In this document: positions 17,955 through 26,826 of the stretch, piece by piece
How positions within the stretch are numbered: the stretch's first letter is position 1
Layout: each line of letters opens with the position of its first letter
Source of the DNA: Bacteriovoracia bacterium
Lineage (GTDB): Bacteria > Bdellovibrionota > Bacteriovoracia > Bacteriovoracales > Bacteriovoracaceae
Length of the DNA: 49,761 bases
Assembly: GCA_030426585.1 (NCBI GenBank)
Contig: JAUHYH010000002.1
Coordinates: 1-49,761 of the forward strand
Direction of reading: 5' to 3'
The notes under the pieces: model-generated
Database searches by the model: none
What the model was told of the DNA's origin: nothing
Seen by the model: only the letters and a program-made list of their open reading frames with translations
Made by a program: the position numbers and the translations under genes

Positions 17955-18869
17955 ATGATTAAAAAATATCTTAATCGTTACAAGAGAAAGAAATTTAGGG
18001 AAACTCAGCTCCCAGAGATGACGCAACAAGAGAAACTCAATGCCGAACAACTAAGAACCCAGGTGAGTTCTTTAGATCCTATCCCTCCCAGTCACTTGAA
18101 ATCGACTGAAACCTGGAATCAGAATCGGCGACAACTTAGAGAACTTATTCAAAATGATGACCCTAGAAAGTTCCTCACTTGGGAAGTCATCATGCACACA
18201 ATGTTTTGTGAACCTAAGCCGCTTGAATTGGAGGCGGTAAAAAAGAAGGCTTACTTCAATAATGCAAGTCCTGCAGTTGTTGGAAGGGCCTACCCTTTCT
18301 CTGGAACAAACCTAGACGGAAACACCGTTCACCAGCTATATAATCTCTCTTTCTTACTCGATAGAATTAAAGATTTTTCTAAAATTGATCATATTATTGA
18401 GTTTGGTGGTGGTTATGGAAACACCTGTCGACTCGCTTATGACCTCGAATTTCAAGGAGATTACGTTATCTTTGATCTACCTGAGTTTTCATATCTTCAG
18501 GAATATTTTTTAAAAAGTCACAAGCAACCACTTACAGAAAAAGCGAAGACAATTCCAGTGGATGAAAAAGTTCACCTTGTCGATTCAATAGAGTCACTTG
18601 AAAAGTCAGTAACTTCTTTCAACTGGGAAAGAACACTTTTCATTGCAACTTGGTCTCTTTCTGAATGTAACTTAGATCTTAGAAAAGCTTTTATGAACAT
18701 CATCAACCCTAAAAACTTTCTCATAGCTTTTCAAAGCCAGTTTGGAGAAGTGGATAACGTTGAATATTTCAAAGAGTTTCAAAATGCTCGTAATGATATT
18801 TCATGGGAACTCTCTCCAATTGAACATTTAAAAAGTAGCTTTTATCTTTCTGGAGTTTATCAAAAGTGA
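17955..18869 (+). CDS. Putative sugar O-methyltransferase
   Basis: A 304-residue protein with an S-adenosylmethionine-binding motif IIEFGGGYGNTCRLAY near residue 150, followed by the acidic strand VIFDLPEFSYLQEYF. The arrangement and the upstream GRAYPFSGTNLDGNTV segment resemble the putative sugar O-methyltransferase family found in polysaccharide loci. The basic N-terminus is not a signal peptide, so it should act in the cytoplasm on nucleotide- or lipid-linked sugars. It overlaps the fucosyltransferase-like gene by four bases (GTGA). The nearby metF and metH genes serve the methionine/SAM supply it would use. Position of methylation is unknown. Confidence 0.75.
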   Translation: MIKKYLNRYKRKKFRETQLPEMTQQEKLNAEQLRTQVSSLDPIPPSHLKSTETWNQNRRQLRELIQNDDPRKFLTWEVIMHTMFCEPKPLELEAVKKKAYFNNASPAVVGRAYPFSGTNLDGNTVHQLYNLSFLLDRIKDFSKIDHIIEFGGGYGNTCRLAYDLEFQGDYVIFDLPEFSYLQEYFLKSHKQPLTEKAKTIPVDEKVHLVDSIESLEKSVTSFNWERTLFIATWSLSECNLDLRKAFMNIINPKNFLIAFQSQFGEVDNVEYFKEFQNARNDISWELSPIEHLKSSFYLSGVYQK

Positions 18870-19735
18870 TTATTGCCGAACTTGCAGGAGGTCTTGGAAA
18901 TCAAATGTTTCAGTATGCATTTGCTTTAGCTACTGCTCTTCGAACAAAAAATCAGTACTATCTCGATAAGCAGTTTCTCGAAAAAAAAGATCAACCAGAG
19001 GGATTTACTCCTTGGCCTTACGGTCTTGATATTTTTGGAGTCACGCCAGATCAAATATTACCAAAAGAACTCGAGTCTCTTCCTAAAAAATTTCAAAAAA
19101 GCTTACGTAGCAAAATCTTTAGAAAAATTGCTCCACAATGGTCGCTCTATATAAAAGAAGACACTACAAGGTTTCATCCAGAGTATCTTGCTCCCGGTGA
19201 AAATGTTTACCTCAGGGGATATTGGCAAAACTCAAACTATTTTAATGATTATAAAAAAGAAGTCCTTGAGGCTCTGACGTTTCAAACGAAATGGACCCCA
19301 AGCGGCGAAACCTACTCTCAACAAATTCTTAACCAAGAAAATAGTGTTTGTATCCATGTTCGAAGAGGAGATTATTTAAAAAATCCCTTTAATCAAAAAA
19401 TTTGTACTCCAGAGTACTATAAAAAAGCGATTGATCACTTCAGAGACAAAAATCCCTATTTTTTTATTTTTTCGGACGAACCTGAATGGGTGACAAAAAA
19501 TTTTGGACTTGAAGCTAACACAACAATTGTAGACAGAAAGGGTTCAATAGATACTAACTATGAAGACATGCGACTCATGAGTCTTTGTAAACACAATATT
19601 ATCGCAAATAGTTCTTTCAGCTGGTGGGGAGCTTATCTAGGTAATAATCATGATAAAATCGTTATTGCTCCTAAAACATGGGATCAAAAAAGATCATCAA
19701 AGGATATTTGTCCCAAAAGTTGGAAACTCATCTGA
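18866..19735 (+). CDS. GT11 alpha-1,2-fucosyltransferase-like glycosyltransferase
   Basis: A 289-residue GT11 member. The family signatures are plain: AELAGGLGNQMFQYAFA at the N-terminus, CIHVRRGDYLKN in the middle and NSSFSWWGAYL near the C-terminus. GT11 enzymes typically transfer fucose from GDP-fucose to a beta-linked galactose. The start is GTG overlapping the methyltransferase stop (GTGA), and the stop overlaps the next start by one base (TGATG), so three genes are coupled. manC gives GDP-mannose, the precursor of GDP-fucose, but no GDP-mannose dehydratase or fucose synthase is encoded in this window, so the donor may come from elsewhere or differ. Confidence 0.9.
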   Translation: MIIAELAGGLGNQMFQYAFALATALRTKNQYYLDKQFLEKKDQPEGFTPWPYGLDIFGVTPDQILPKELESLPKKFQKSLRSKIFRKIAPQWSLYIKEDTTRFHPEYLAPGENVYLRGYWQNSNYFNDYKKEVLEALTFQTKWTPSGETYSQQILNQENSVCIHVRRGDYLKNPFNQKICTPEYYKKAIDHFRDKNPYFFIFSDEPEWVTKNFGLEANTTIVDRKGSIDTNYEDMRLMSLCKHNIIANSSFSWWGAYLGNNHDKIVIAPKTWDQKRSSKDICPKSWKLI

Positions 19736-20727
19736 TGCGAGTTCTTTATATCAACTCACGTAAGGCCGACTACTTACAAGATATTGCCTTCAACGGCTTA
19801 TCTAAAATCCTAGGATCTGAGCAAGTTATTGACTCCCCGTGGAACAAGAAATTTCATTTTTCTGTAAAGGAATACCCAAAAAACTTTGGATACGTTAAGA
19901 ACTCAATTATCCCCTCACTGCTTGGTCAGCTGAATAAATCCAAAATTGATGCCGTTATAGTCGGAACCTGTAATCCGAGAGCATTTAAGCATTACCTAAA
20001 ATTACTTCCTCAAATTGCTGATAATGTTCCTGTCGGTTTTATTGATGGAGGCGATCGTCCCGAAATAGGTGGAGACCTAGACAGACTTGGGTTTCCTGAG
20101 CTCTACAATAAAGTTGTATCCAAAAGACCTTTTGATTTTATTTTCAAAAGAGAAAAATTACTGGTGAAAAAATATGACAAAAACGTTTTCCCTATGCCTT
20201 TTGGGTTTAATTTTGATCATCTGGAATATTTTAACAATAGAGTTTTTGGTAAGAAATATGACGTTACTTTTTGGGCAACAGAATCCCACCCTATTCGGAC
20301 TCAAGTTTTAAAAATCATTCAAGATCAATTTGATTGCAAAGAGAATGGAAGTATCCTCGGAATCGACTTCAAGAAATTTCCTCACAAAGGAAATCTTTAC
20401 TTGAAAGCACTTGCTCAAAGTAGAATCTCGCTAAACTTTAGAGGTGGAGGTTGGGATTGTGTCCGTTATTGGGAAATCCCTGCTGTCAAAACGTTGATGC
20501 TTTCTCAAAAAATGCAAATTGAAATCCCAAATGATTTCACTCACAAGGAAACGGCATTATTTTGCAAAGATGATTTGAGTGACTTAGAAGAGCTTTGCCA
20601 ATATTACCTAGACCATCCTAAAGAAGCTCAAGAAATAGCACTGAATGGTTTTGAACATTTAAAAAAATATCATTCTGAAGTTGAGAGAGGAAAAGCTATT
20701 CTTCAGAAGGTTGAAGAATACCTTTAA
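19735..20727 (+). CDS. Glycosyltransferase with Glyco_trans_1_2-type C-terminal domain
   Basis: A 330-residue protein starting MRVLYINSRKADYLQD. The ATG at 19735 overlaps the previous stop (TGATG) and is preferred to an in-frame ATG at 19678, which would lie deep inside the GT11 gene. The C-terminal third (SRISLNFRGGGWDCVRYWEI, then a DDLSDLEELCQYYLDHP segment and GFEHLKKYHSEVERGK) matches the Glyco_trans_1_2 type of GT-B domain found in CgeB-like glycan enzymes. IDGGDRPEIGG in the N-terminal half is a distinctive loop. Its last 32 bases overlap the convergent gene at 20696. Donor and acceptor are unknown. Confidence 0.75.
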   Translation: MRVLYINSRKADYLQDIAFNGLSKILGSEQVIDSPWNKKFHFSVKEYPKNFGYVKNSIIPSLLGQLNKSKIDAVIVGTCNPRAFKHYLKLLPQIADNVPVGFIDGGDRPEIGGDLDRLGFPELYNKVVSKRPFDFIFKREKLLVKKYDKNVFPMPFGFNFDHLEYFNNRVFGKKYDVTFWATESHPIRTQVLKIIQDQFDCKENGSILGIDFKKFPHKGNLYLKALAQSRISLNFRGGGWDCVRYWEIPAVKTLMLSQKMQIEIPNDFTHKETALFCKDDLSDLEELCQYYLDHPKEAQEIALNGFEHLKKYHSEVERGKAILQKVEEYL

Positions 20728-21748
20728 CTGCTTCTTCAAATTGCTTAGCAATACAGATCTCGTTGAACTGCTCATCGACAAGCTTATGCCCTTCTTTTGA
20801 AACAAAATCGAGTTCTTCTGGTGAATTTTTAATTCTACGAATTTCCGCGGCCATATCTTGAGGATTGTTTTTGCAAAGAAAAATATCTTTTCGATTTGTA
20901 AAAAGCTCTTTAATCGCCTCTGAATCCATTGTCAGAATTGGTCTACCAGAACTTGCGTAATGAAAAATTTTATTCGGTATTACTGATGATGCTTTTATTG
21001 AATCACCAAAAATACCTAAACAGAGATCAAATCGATTAATTTCCGTATTCAAATCTTTATAGGGAATCCAACCTTTTAAAATGATATTATTCTCTTTCTT
21101 TACAAGATTTTTAACTTCTTCGTATTCATGGCCAGTTCCAATTAAGGTAAAACGAACTCTTTCTGTTTTCATAATTCGAGCTGTCTTAACAATTTTCTTA
21201 ACACCTTGGAGAGGAATAAAACCACCAACAAAACCTACTTCAAAGTTTGAATTCGTTTGTCTTTCAAGCGGTTTAAAATCCTTTGTATTTGACCCGACAT
21301 AAACGACTTTAATATCAGAATCAGGGAGATCAAACATCTCCTCAAACATCTTTTTTCGTTCATGAGTGTCAATAATAACGAGATCTGAATGCTTCATCGC
21401 CTGATGATCTCTGTAACGATCTTTTAAAGCTCTTAAACTAAATCGGCTTACTTTTTTGTAATCAAGAACATTTGTGATCCACTTAGATATCAGGGGATCG
21501 AATACAACAGGACAATTCACATTCTTATTAATAAATGGGACGTACTTGTGCATAAAACAAGGTACAAAAACGAAGTCTACATCTTGAGAAAGTTTATAAA
21601 GCAATTCTCCATCATCTTTAATCGGATGCTCACGCACATCGTGCCCTCTGGCCTTAAGACCATCCAGAAGAATTCTAGTCCGGTTATAATTTTCTTCATA
21701 GGGTCCTGTGACCAGAATCTTCAGTTTTCTATAATCTTCTTTTGTCAT
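20696..21748 (-). CDS. GT4-type glycosyltransferase
   Basis: A 350-residue GT-B transferase. The N-terminal domain begins KILVTGPYEENYNRTRILLD. The second domain starts at FEVGFVGGFIPLQGVKKIV and contains VIPNKIFHYASSGRPILTMD as the donor-binding region, followed by a helix-rich end. It is transcribed alone leftward, convergent with the preceding gene over a 32-base 3' overlap and divergent from msbA across 126 bases. There is no signal peptide, so it is probably a cytoplasmic or membrane-associated enzyme of the same polysaccharide pathway. Sugar specificity is not readable. Confidence 0.8.
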   Translation of the reverse strand: MTKEDYRKLKILVTGPYEENYNRTRILLDGLKARGHDVREHPIKDDGELLYKLSQDVDFVFVPCFMHKYVPFINKNVNCPVVFDPLISKWITNVLDYKKVSRFSLRALKDRYRDHQAMKHSDLVIIDTHERKKMFEEMFDLPDSDIKVVYVGSNTKDFKPLERQTNSNFEVGFVGGFIPLQGVKKIVKTARIMKTERVRFTLIGTGHEYEEVKNLVKKENNIILKGWIPYKDLNTEINRFDLCLGIFGDSIKASSVIPNKIFHYASSGRPILTMDSEAIKELFTNRKDIFLCKNNPQDMAAEIRRIKNSPEELDFVSKEGHKLVDEQFNEICIAKQFEEAVKGILQPSEE

Positions 21749-21874
21749 AAGTATCTTTCTAAGATACCACTCCCATCAAAATATGAATAACAATTTAGCG
21801 CTTCGTGTTATTTTGTTTTACTCACTTTTACCAAAGCGATAAAATACTTTTATAAACCGGAGAGAATTGAATTA

Positions 21875-23587
21875 ATGTTCGAACAGCTGAAGAGAATATG
21901 GCCTTACGTTGAAAAGTATAAGTCCAGGGCCATCCTGGCCTTTTTATGCTCAATACCTCTCGCCGCCATCAAAGCCTATCAAGCCTATCTTGTAAAACCT
22001 ATTTTTGATAAAGGCTTTGGTCAGGGCGCTTCCTTTGATGATGCTCTTAAACTTGCTGGAGTTATTTTTGCTCTCGCCTTAATAAACTATCCCTTTCGAT
22101 TTTTCCATTTTTATGGGATGAAAACCACGATGGAAAACATCACATATGAATTAAGAAAACTTATCTACAAGAAACTTCACAATGTTCCAGTCTCTTATTA
22201 TAGCGATCAAAAAACCGGAGAAATGCTCTCTAAAACAACCATCGACACTATTATTTTTTCTGAATCTTTTAAACATTCCCTTGATATGGTTCGAGAGCCT
22301 CTAACTGCCATTCTTCTTTTTGGTGTCGCTCTTTATCACGACTACCAACTAACTTTAGCCATTTTTATTGTTCTTCCCTTATTCCTTTTAATTTTTAATA
22401 AATCAGGCTCACTCATTCGTGTTTATGCTTCTCGCTTTCAGGAAAACCTTGCAGAAATGACTCAAAATATTACGGAAGGAGTGATCGGTCAGAAAATGGT
22501 TAAGGCTTTCAACCTACAGGACTACGTTAATCAAAGGTTTGATGAATCCCAACAAACCTATATCAGTAACAGAAAAAAGCATATTTCAGTTGAGGAACAC
22601 GCTCACCCACTTATTGAAACTGTTGGAGCCTTAATGTTCGCTGGTATTATTGTTTTTGCTCATCACAGAATTGCCCGAGGACACCTCACAACTGGAGCCT
22701 TTGTTTCTTTTATTGGTGCCATGGCAATGATTATGGACCCCATTAGAAAATTTTCTTCTGCTAATGTGAAGCTGAATACTGCCAAAGCTGCAGGCGATAG
22801 GCTTTTTACAATTCTTGATCAAGACAACGAAATCGATGAGGGCTCTGTCGACTTCACAACTTTTAAATCAAGAATTGAATTCAAAAATGTTAATTTTTCC
22901 TACGGAGAAGAAAACGTCATCTCTGACTTCAATCTTACTATTAATAAAGGTCAAAGAGTTGCTCTTGTTGGTTTGTCTGGTTCTGGAAAATCAACCTTAG
23001 TAAACCTTCTCTTAAGACTTTACAATATACAAGAGGGTCAAATCCTAATTGATGGTCATGATATCAAGTCAATTCCGCTAAAAACACTAAGAGATAATTT
23101 TGCACTTGTTAGTCAGGACATTTTCCTTTTTAACGATACCGTAAGAGAGAATCTCACCGTTGGTGGTAACTTTAGTGAGGAAGAAATCAAAAAAGCTATT
23201 GAAGTCTCTTACGCCAAAGAGTTTATAGACAAACTTCCTAAAGGTCTTGAAACATCAATAGGAGACCGAGGTCTCAAACTCTCTGGTGGTCAATGCCAGA
23301 GATTAACTATTGCTCGGGCATTTCTACGAAAAGCTCCTATTTATTTATTTGATGAAGCAACATCGGCTCTCGATAATGAATCAGAAAGAATTGTCCAAAA
23401 GGCCCTTGAACAAGTTTCTGAAGATCAAACCGTCATTGCTGTCGCTCATAGGCTCTCAACTATTCAGAATTATGACAAAATAGTTGTCATGAAAGCAGGA
23501 AAAATTATAGAGAGTGGGACACACCAAGAGCTGATCCAAGGCAATAATGAATACAGAAAGCTTTGGGATCTCAGCAAAGAAGACTAG
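21875..23587 (+). CDS. msbA: MsbA-type ABC exporter (lipid A or lipid-linked glycan flippase)
   Basis: A 570-residue half-transporter: six predicted transmembrane helices in the first ~310 residues, then an ATPase domain. Walker A is GLSGSGKST near residue 366, the Q-loop lies in FALVSQDIFLF, the signature reads LSGGQCQRLTIARA (Cys where Arg or Gln is usual), Walker B is IYLFDEATSALD and the switch His is in AVAHRLSTI. MsbA flips lipid A-core across the inner membrane. Because no Wzx or Wzm/Wzt is seen in this locus, it could instead flip the polysaccharide intermediate. It ends with a four-base overlap of the convergent rfbB. MsbA identity is likely but related exporters look similar. Confidence 0.85.
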   Translation: MFEQLKRIWPYVEKYKSRAILAFLCSIPLAAIKAYQAYLVKPIFDKGFGQGASFDDALKLAGVIFALALINYPFRFFHFYGMKTTMENITYELRKLIYKKLHNVPVSYYSDQKTGEMLSKTTIDTIIFSESFKHSLDMVREPLTAILLFGVALYHDYQLTLAIFIVLPLFLLIFNKSGSLIRVYASRFQENLAEMTQNITEGVIGQKMVKAFNLQDYVNQRFDESQQTYISNRKKHISVEEHAHPLIETVGALMFAGIIVFAHHRIARGHLTTGAFVSFIGAMAMIMDPIRKFSSANVKLNTAKAAGDRLFTILDQDNEIDEGSVDFTTFKSRIEFKNVNFSYGEENVISDFNLTINKGQRVALVGLSGSGKSTLVNLLLRLYNIQEGQILIDGHDIKSIPLKTLRDNFALVSQDIFLFNDTVRENLTVGGNFSEEEIKKAIEVSYAKEFIDKLPKGLETSIGDRGLKLSGGQCQRLTIARAFLRKAPIYLFDEATSALDNESERIVQKALEQVSEDQTVIAVAHRLSTIQNYDKIVVMKAGKIIESGTHQELIQGNNEYRKLWDLSKED

Positions 23588-24570
23588 GCTAAGAAGTCTT
23601 TGTTCTCTAAGTACCAATCAACAGTTTTCTGAATACCTTCTTCGAAAGTAACAGAAGGCTTCCAACCAAGTTCTTTTTCAGCCTTAGAAAAATCGATGGC
23701 ATAACGCCAGTCATGACCTTTCCGATCTTCAACAAACTCGATAAGGCTCTCTGGTTTATCAAGGATTTTTAAAATTGTTTTAACGACATCGAGATTTCTT
23801 TTTTCAGAGTCTCCTCCAAAATTATAAACCTCGCCTGCTTTCCCTTTTAGAAAAACTTCCCAGATTCCACGATTGTGATCATCAACAAAAATCCAATCTC
23901 TGATATTTTTTCCATCTCCATACACTGGGAGATTTTTATCTTTTAATGCATTAGAGATCATTAAAGGGATTAGCTTCTCTGGAAACTGAAGTGGTCCGTA
24001 ATTGTTTGAACATCTTGTCGTCATTACGGGAAATTTATAAGTCTCAAAATAAGCCCGGGCCATAAGATCCGATCCTGTTTTACTTGCGCTATAAGGGCTA
24101 TTCGGAGCCAAGGGAGTTTTTTCTGTAAAAGCGGGATCTGTTTCAGAAAGAGATCCATAAACTTCATCCGTACTCACGTGAACAAACCTAAACTCAGGTT
24201 TCGACTTTTCAAAGATCTTTAATGAAGCATTAAGAAGATTCAGCGTTCCTAAGATATTCGTTTCAACAAAAATATTAGGGTTTTCAATTGAACGATCAAC
24301 GTGCGACTCCGCTGCAAAGTGAATAACACCATCAGGTTGAATTTTTTGAAAAGTCGTTTCAATTTTTTCGGAGTCTCTTATATCAACTTTGTAAAAATCG
24401 AGATGTTCATGTTCTTTAACTGTTTGTTCAATATTTTCAAAGCGTCCAGCATAAGTCAGGGCATCAATAATTGAAAAATTAATTTCAGGGTTTGCCTTTG
24501 CTATTGTATTTACAAAGTTAGAGCCAATAAATCCTGCACAACCTGTTAGAATAATATTTTTAGAGGTCAT
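23584..24570 (-). CDS. rfbB: dTDP-glucose 4,6-dehydratase
   Basis: Second enzyme of dTDP-L-rhamnose synthesis. The 328-residue SDR protein has GCAGFIGSNFV for NAD, STDEVYGSL as the active-site Thr-Asp-Glu segment, and YSASKTGSDLM with the YxxxK pair. RCSNNYGPLQFPEKLIP and GDGKNIRDWIFVDDH are diagnostic for this dehydratase. It is last in the leftward rfbA-rfbC-rfbD-rfbB run and overlaps rfbD by 11 bases. Its 3' end overlaps msbA by four bases on the other strand. Confidence 0.96.
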   Translation of the reverse strand: MTSKNIILTGCAGFIGSNFVNTIAKANPEINFSIIDALTYAGRFENIEQTVKEHEHLDFYKVDIRDSEKIETTFQKIQPDGVIHFAAESHVDRSIENPNIFVETNILGTLNLLNASLKIFEKSKPEFRFVHVSTDEVYGSLSETDPAFTEKTPLAPNSPYSASKTGSDLMARAYFETYKFPVMTTRCSNNYGPLQFPEKLIPLMISNALKDKNLPVYGDGKNIRDWIFVDDHNRGIWEVFLKGKAGEVYNFGGDSEKRNLDVVKTILKILDKPESLIEFVEDRKGHDWRYAIDFSKAEKELGWKPSVTFEEGIQKTVDWYLENKDFLA

Positions 24571-25414
24571 TTTTTAGTTCCTTCAAAGAGTCTTTCCAAT
24601 ACTTCAATACTACATTTGTCGTAGAAGTAATTTTATCCTTATTCAACACAGAATAAAGGGGTCTAGCAGCATCAGTTGGAAAATCTACAGTTTTTATAGG
24701 GTTTATCTTTACATTAAGTCCCCAAATTCTCGCAATTTCTTTAGAGAATTCATACCATGAGGTTTTTCCATCATTAGTATAATGATAAATCCCTACTTTC
24801 TTCTTGAGTTCACCTTGATCTATGATCTCCATAACAGCTTCAGCAAGGTCATTCGCATTTGTAGGTGATCCCAATTGATCTGATACGATTCCTATTTCCT
24901 CTCTCTCACTTCCTAATCTCAAAATAGTTTTAACAAAGTTGTTTCCAAACTCTGAGTAAACCCACGAGGTTCTAAAGATCATATAATCGCAGTCTGATTT
25001 TATAATGGCCTCTTCTCCTCGACGTTTTGACTCTCCATAAAAATTAATAGGCTTACAAGCATCGGCTTCATTGTAAGGAGCTCCTTTGCTTCCATCAAAA
25101 ACGTAGTCGGTTGAAAAGTGGATAAGAAAAGAATTATTTTGTTTTACAAGCTCTGCAAGATTTTTAACCGCATCAGCATTTACTTTTTCACAATTTGATT
25201 TATCAGTTTCTGCCTGATCAACCTTCGTGTAAGCAGCGCAATTAATTACAATTTCAGGAGAGATATTCTTTAAGTAATTTCTTAACTTTTCTTCTTCAGT
25301 TATTGATAAATCTTCTCGGGAAACAAAAGAGAAATCCTTATCAGGATGTTGCGATTCAAGCTTTTTAAAACATTTTCCGAGCTGTCCCCCAGCTCCAAAG
25401 ACTACGACCTTCAT
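24560..25414 (-). CDS. rfbD: dTDP-4-dehydrorhamnose reductase
   Basis: Last step of dTDP-L-rhamnose synthesis, NAD(P)H-dependent. The 284 residues show FGAGGQLGKCF for the cofactor, NCAAYTKVDQAE, FSTDYVFDGSKGAPYNE and the catalytic YGESKRRGEE. GIYHYTNDGKTSWYEFSKEI is the substrate-side signature of this enzyme. It starts within the rfbC stop codon (ATGA) and overlaps rfbB, so the genes are translationally linked. Length and motif order are normal. Confidence 0.95.
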   Translation of the reverse strand: MKVVVFGAGGQLGKCFKKLESQHPDKDFSFVSREDLSITEEEKLRNYLKNISPEIVINCAAYTKVDQAETDKSNCEKVNADAVKNLAELVKQNNSFLIHFSTDYVFDGSKGAPYNEADACKPINFYGESKRRGEEAIIKSDCDYMIFRTSWVYSEFGNNFVKTILRLGSEREEIGIVSDQLGSPTNANDLAEAVMEIIDQGELKKKVGIYHYTNDGKTSWYEFSKEIARIWGLNVKINPIKTVDFPTDAARPLYSVLNKDKITSTTNVVLKYWKDSLKELKNDL

Positions 25415-25953
25415 GAGAAATATTCAGCATCTTTTAAATGGGGAAGTTCACGGTCTTTTTCAGACAAAATGAAATCACCCTCTAGCTTCCAATCAATATT
25501 TAACTCGGGGTCATTGAAAAGCACCCCCCTCTCTGACTCTTTATTATAAAAGTTGTCACACTTATAATAAAATTCAGCCTCATCACTTAGAACAACGAAG
25601 CCATGAGCAAAACCTCTAGGGACATAGAAGTAGGTTCCATCTCCTCCTTTTAGATTTACGCCATACCATTGTTTAAAAGTGGGAGAACTTTCTCGGAGAT
25701 CAACAGCGACATCAAAGACCTCTCCTTTAATTACCCCTACCAACTTAGCTTGAGCAGAACTACCAGACTGATAATGTAACCCTCTTAGAGTTCCTTTCTT
25801 TGAGAAAGAACGGTTGTCCTGTACAAAGGCTTCATTAATACCCTGCGCTTCAAAATGTTTTTTATTATAACTCTCAGTAAACCAACCCCTGTCATCTTTA
25901 AAAAATGGAGGACGGTATATTAAAGCGTCTTTTAAAGGCGTTTTTTCAAACAT
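25411..25953 (-). CDS. rfbC: dTDP-4-dehydrorhamnose 3,5-epimerase
   Basis: Third enzyme of the rhamnose pathway; epimerises dTDP-4-keto-6-deoxyglucose at C3 and C5. The 180-residue cupin has TLRGLHYQ with the catalytic His, VFDVAVDLRESSPTFKQW, and FYVPRGFAHGFVVL. This is the normal size for RmlC. It begins directly after rfbA ends and overlaps rfbD by four bases. The order rfbA-rfbC-rfbD-rfbB is one of the usual ones for this operon. Confidence 0.95.
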   Translation of the reverse strand: MFEKTPLKDALIYRPPFFKDDRGWFTESYNKKHFEAQGINEAFVQDNRSFSKKGTLRGLHYQSGSSAQAKLVGVIKGEVFDVAVDLRESSPTFKQWYGVNLKGGDGTYFYVPRGFAHGFVVLSDEAEFYYKCDNFYNKESERGVLFNDPELNIDWKLEGDFILSEKDRELPHLKDAEYFS

Positions 25954-26826
25954 TTAAATTTCGCCTCTAGCGACAGCCATCAGGTATTGACCATATTGAT
26001 TTTTCTTTAAGAACTCACCCTGTTCCATTAGACTTTCATTTGAAATCCAACCTTCGCGGTAAGCAATCTCTTCTGGGCAAGAGATTTTAAGAGACTGACG
26101 CTTTTCAACTGTCGCAACAAAGTTAGAAGATTCCAAAAGACTGTCATGAGTTCCTGAATCAAACCAAGCGTACCCTCGAGAAAGTGTTTCAACCTTTAAG
26201 TTTCCTTTTTCAAGATACAATCGATTAAGATCAGTGATTTCCAACTCACCTCTAGCTGAAGGCTTAAGGTTCTTAGCGAGTTTAACAACTTCATTGTCAT
26301 AAAAGTACAAACCCGTTACTGCAAAGTTAGATTTTGGCTTCAATGGCTTTTCTTCAATCGTTTTCGCAATATTCCCCTCGCCTAGTTCAACAACTCCATA
26401 TCTTTCCGGATCTTTTACTCGGTATGCGAAGACCGTTGCTCCATTTTCTTGGGAAGCTGCCGACTTTAACTTACGAGAAAGACTATCACCGTAGAAGATA
26501 TTATCGCCTAGTACGAGACAAGCAGAATCTCCTCCAATGAAATCCTCTCCAATGATAAAAGCCTGGGCAAGTCCATCCGGGCTTGGTTGCTCAGCATAAC
26601 TTAATTTAATTCCAAATTTAGATCCATCTCCAAGCAGTCTTTCAAAATTAGGTAAGTCTTGAGGAGTTGAAATGACTAGGATTTCTTGAATCCCTGCCAA
26701 CATCAATGTTGATAAGGGATAATAAATCATGGGTTTGTCATAGATTGGTAGGAGTTGTTTTGAAATTGAGTTCGTCGCTGGATAGAGTCTCGTTCCAGAG
26801 CCTCCTGCAAGTATAATACCCTTCAT
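25954..26826 (-). CDS. rfbA: Glucose-1-phosphate thymidylyltransferase
   Basis: First enzyme of dTDP-L-rhamnose synthesis: glucose-1-phosphate plus dTTP gives dTDP-glucose. [16 protein letters not shown] opens the protein, followed by [18 protein letters not shown] and the metal/substrate segments VLGDNIFYG and [12 protein letters not shown] place the start at 26826, where ATG overlaps the metH stop (TAATG) and gives the canonical RmlA N-terminus with 290 residues. An ATG nine bases further upstream is in frame but would add three residues inside metH. This overlap couples rhamnose synthesis to metH translation. Confidence 0.95.
   Translation of the reverse strand: MKGIILAGGSGTRLYPATNSISKQLLPIYDKPMIYYPLSTLMLAGIQEILVISTPQDLPNFERLLGDGSKFGIKLSYAEQPSPDGLAQAFIIGEDFIGGDSACLVLGDNIFYGDSLSRKLKSAASQENGATVFAYRVKDPERYGVVELGEGNIAKTIEEKPLKPKSNFAVTGLYFYDNEVVKLAKNLKPSARGELEITDLNRLYLEKGNLKVETLSRGYAWFDSGTHDSLLESSNFVATVEKRQSLKISCPEEIAYREGWISNESLMEQGEFLKKNQYGQYLMAVARGEI

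Noticed and set aside
21790-21850. Possible third copy of the structured element: TTTTAC CAAAGC G(A)TAAAA upstream of msbA
   Set aside because: Only the apical hairpin resembles A and B. The basal and middle stems and the CGTYAAACTTCG strand are absent, and AT-rich sequence makes a five-base match likely by chance.
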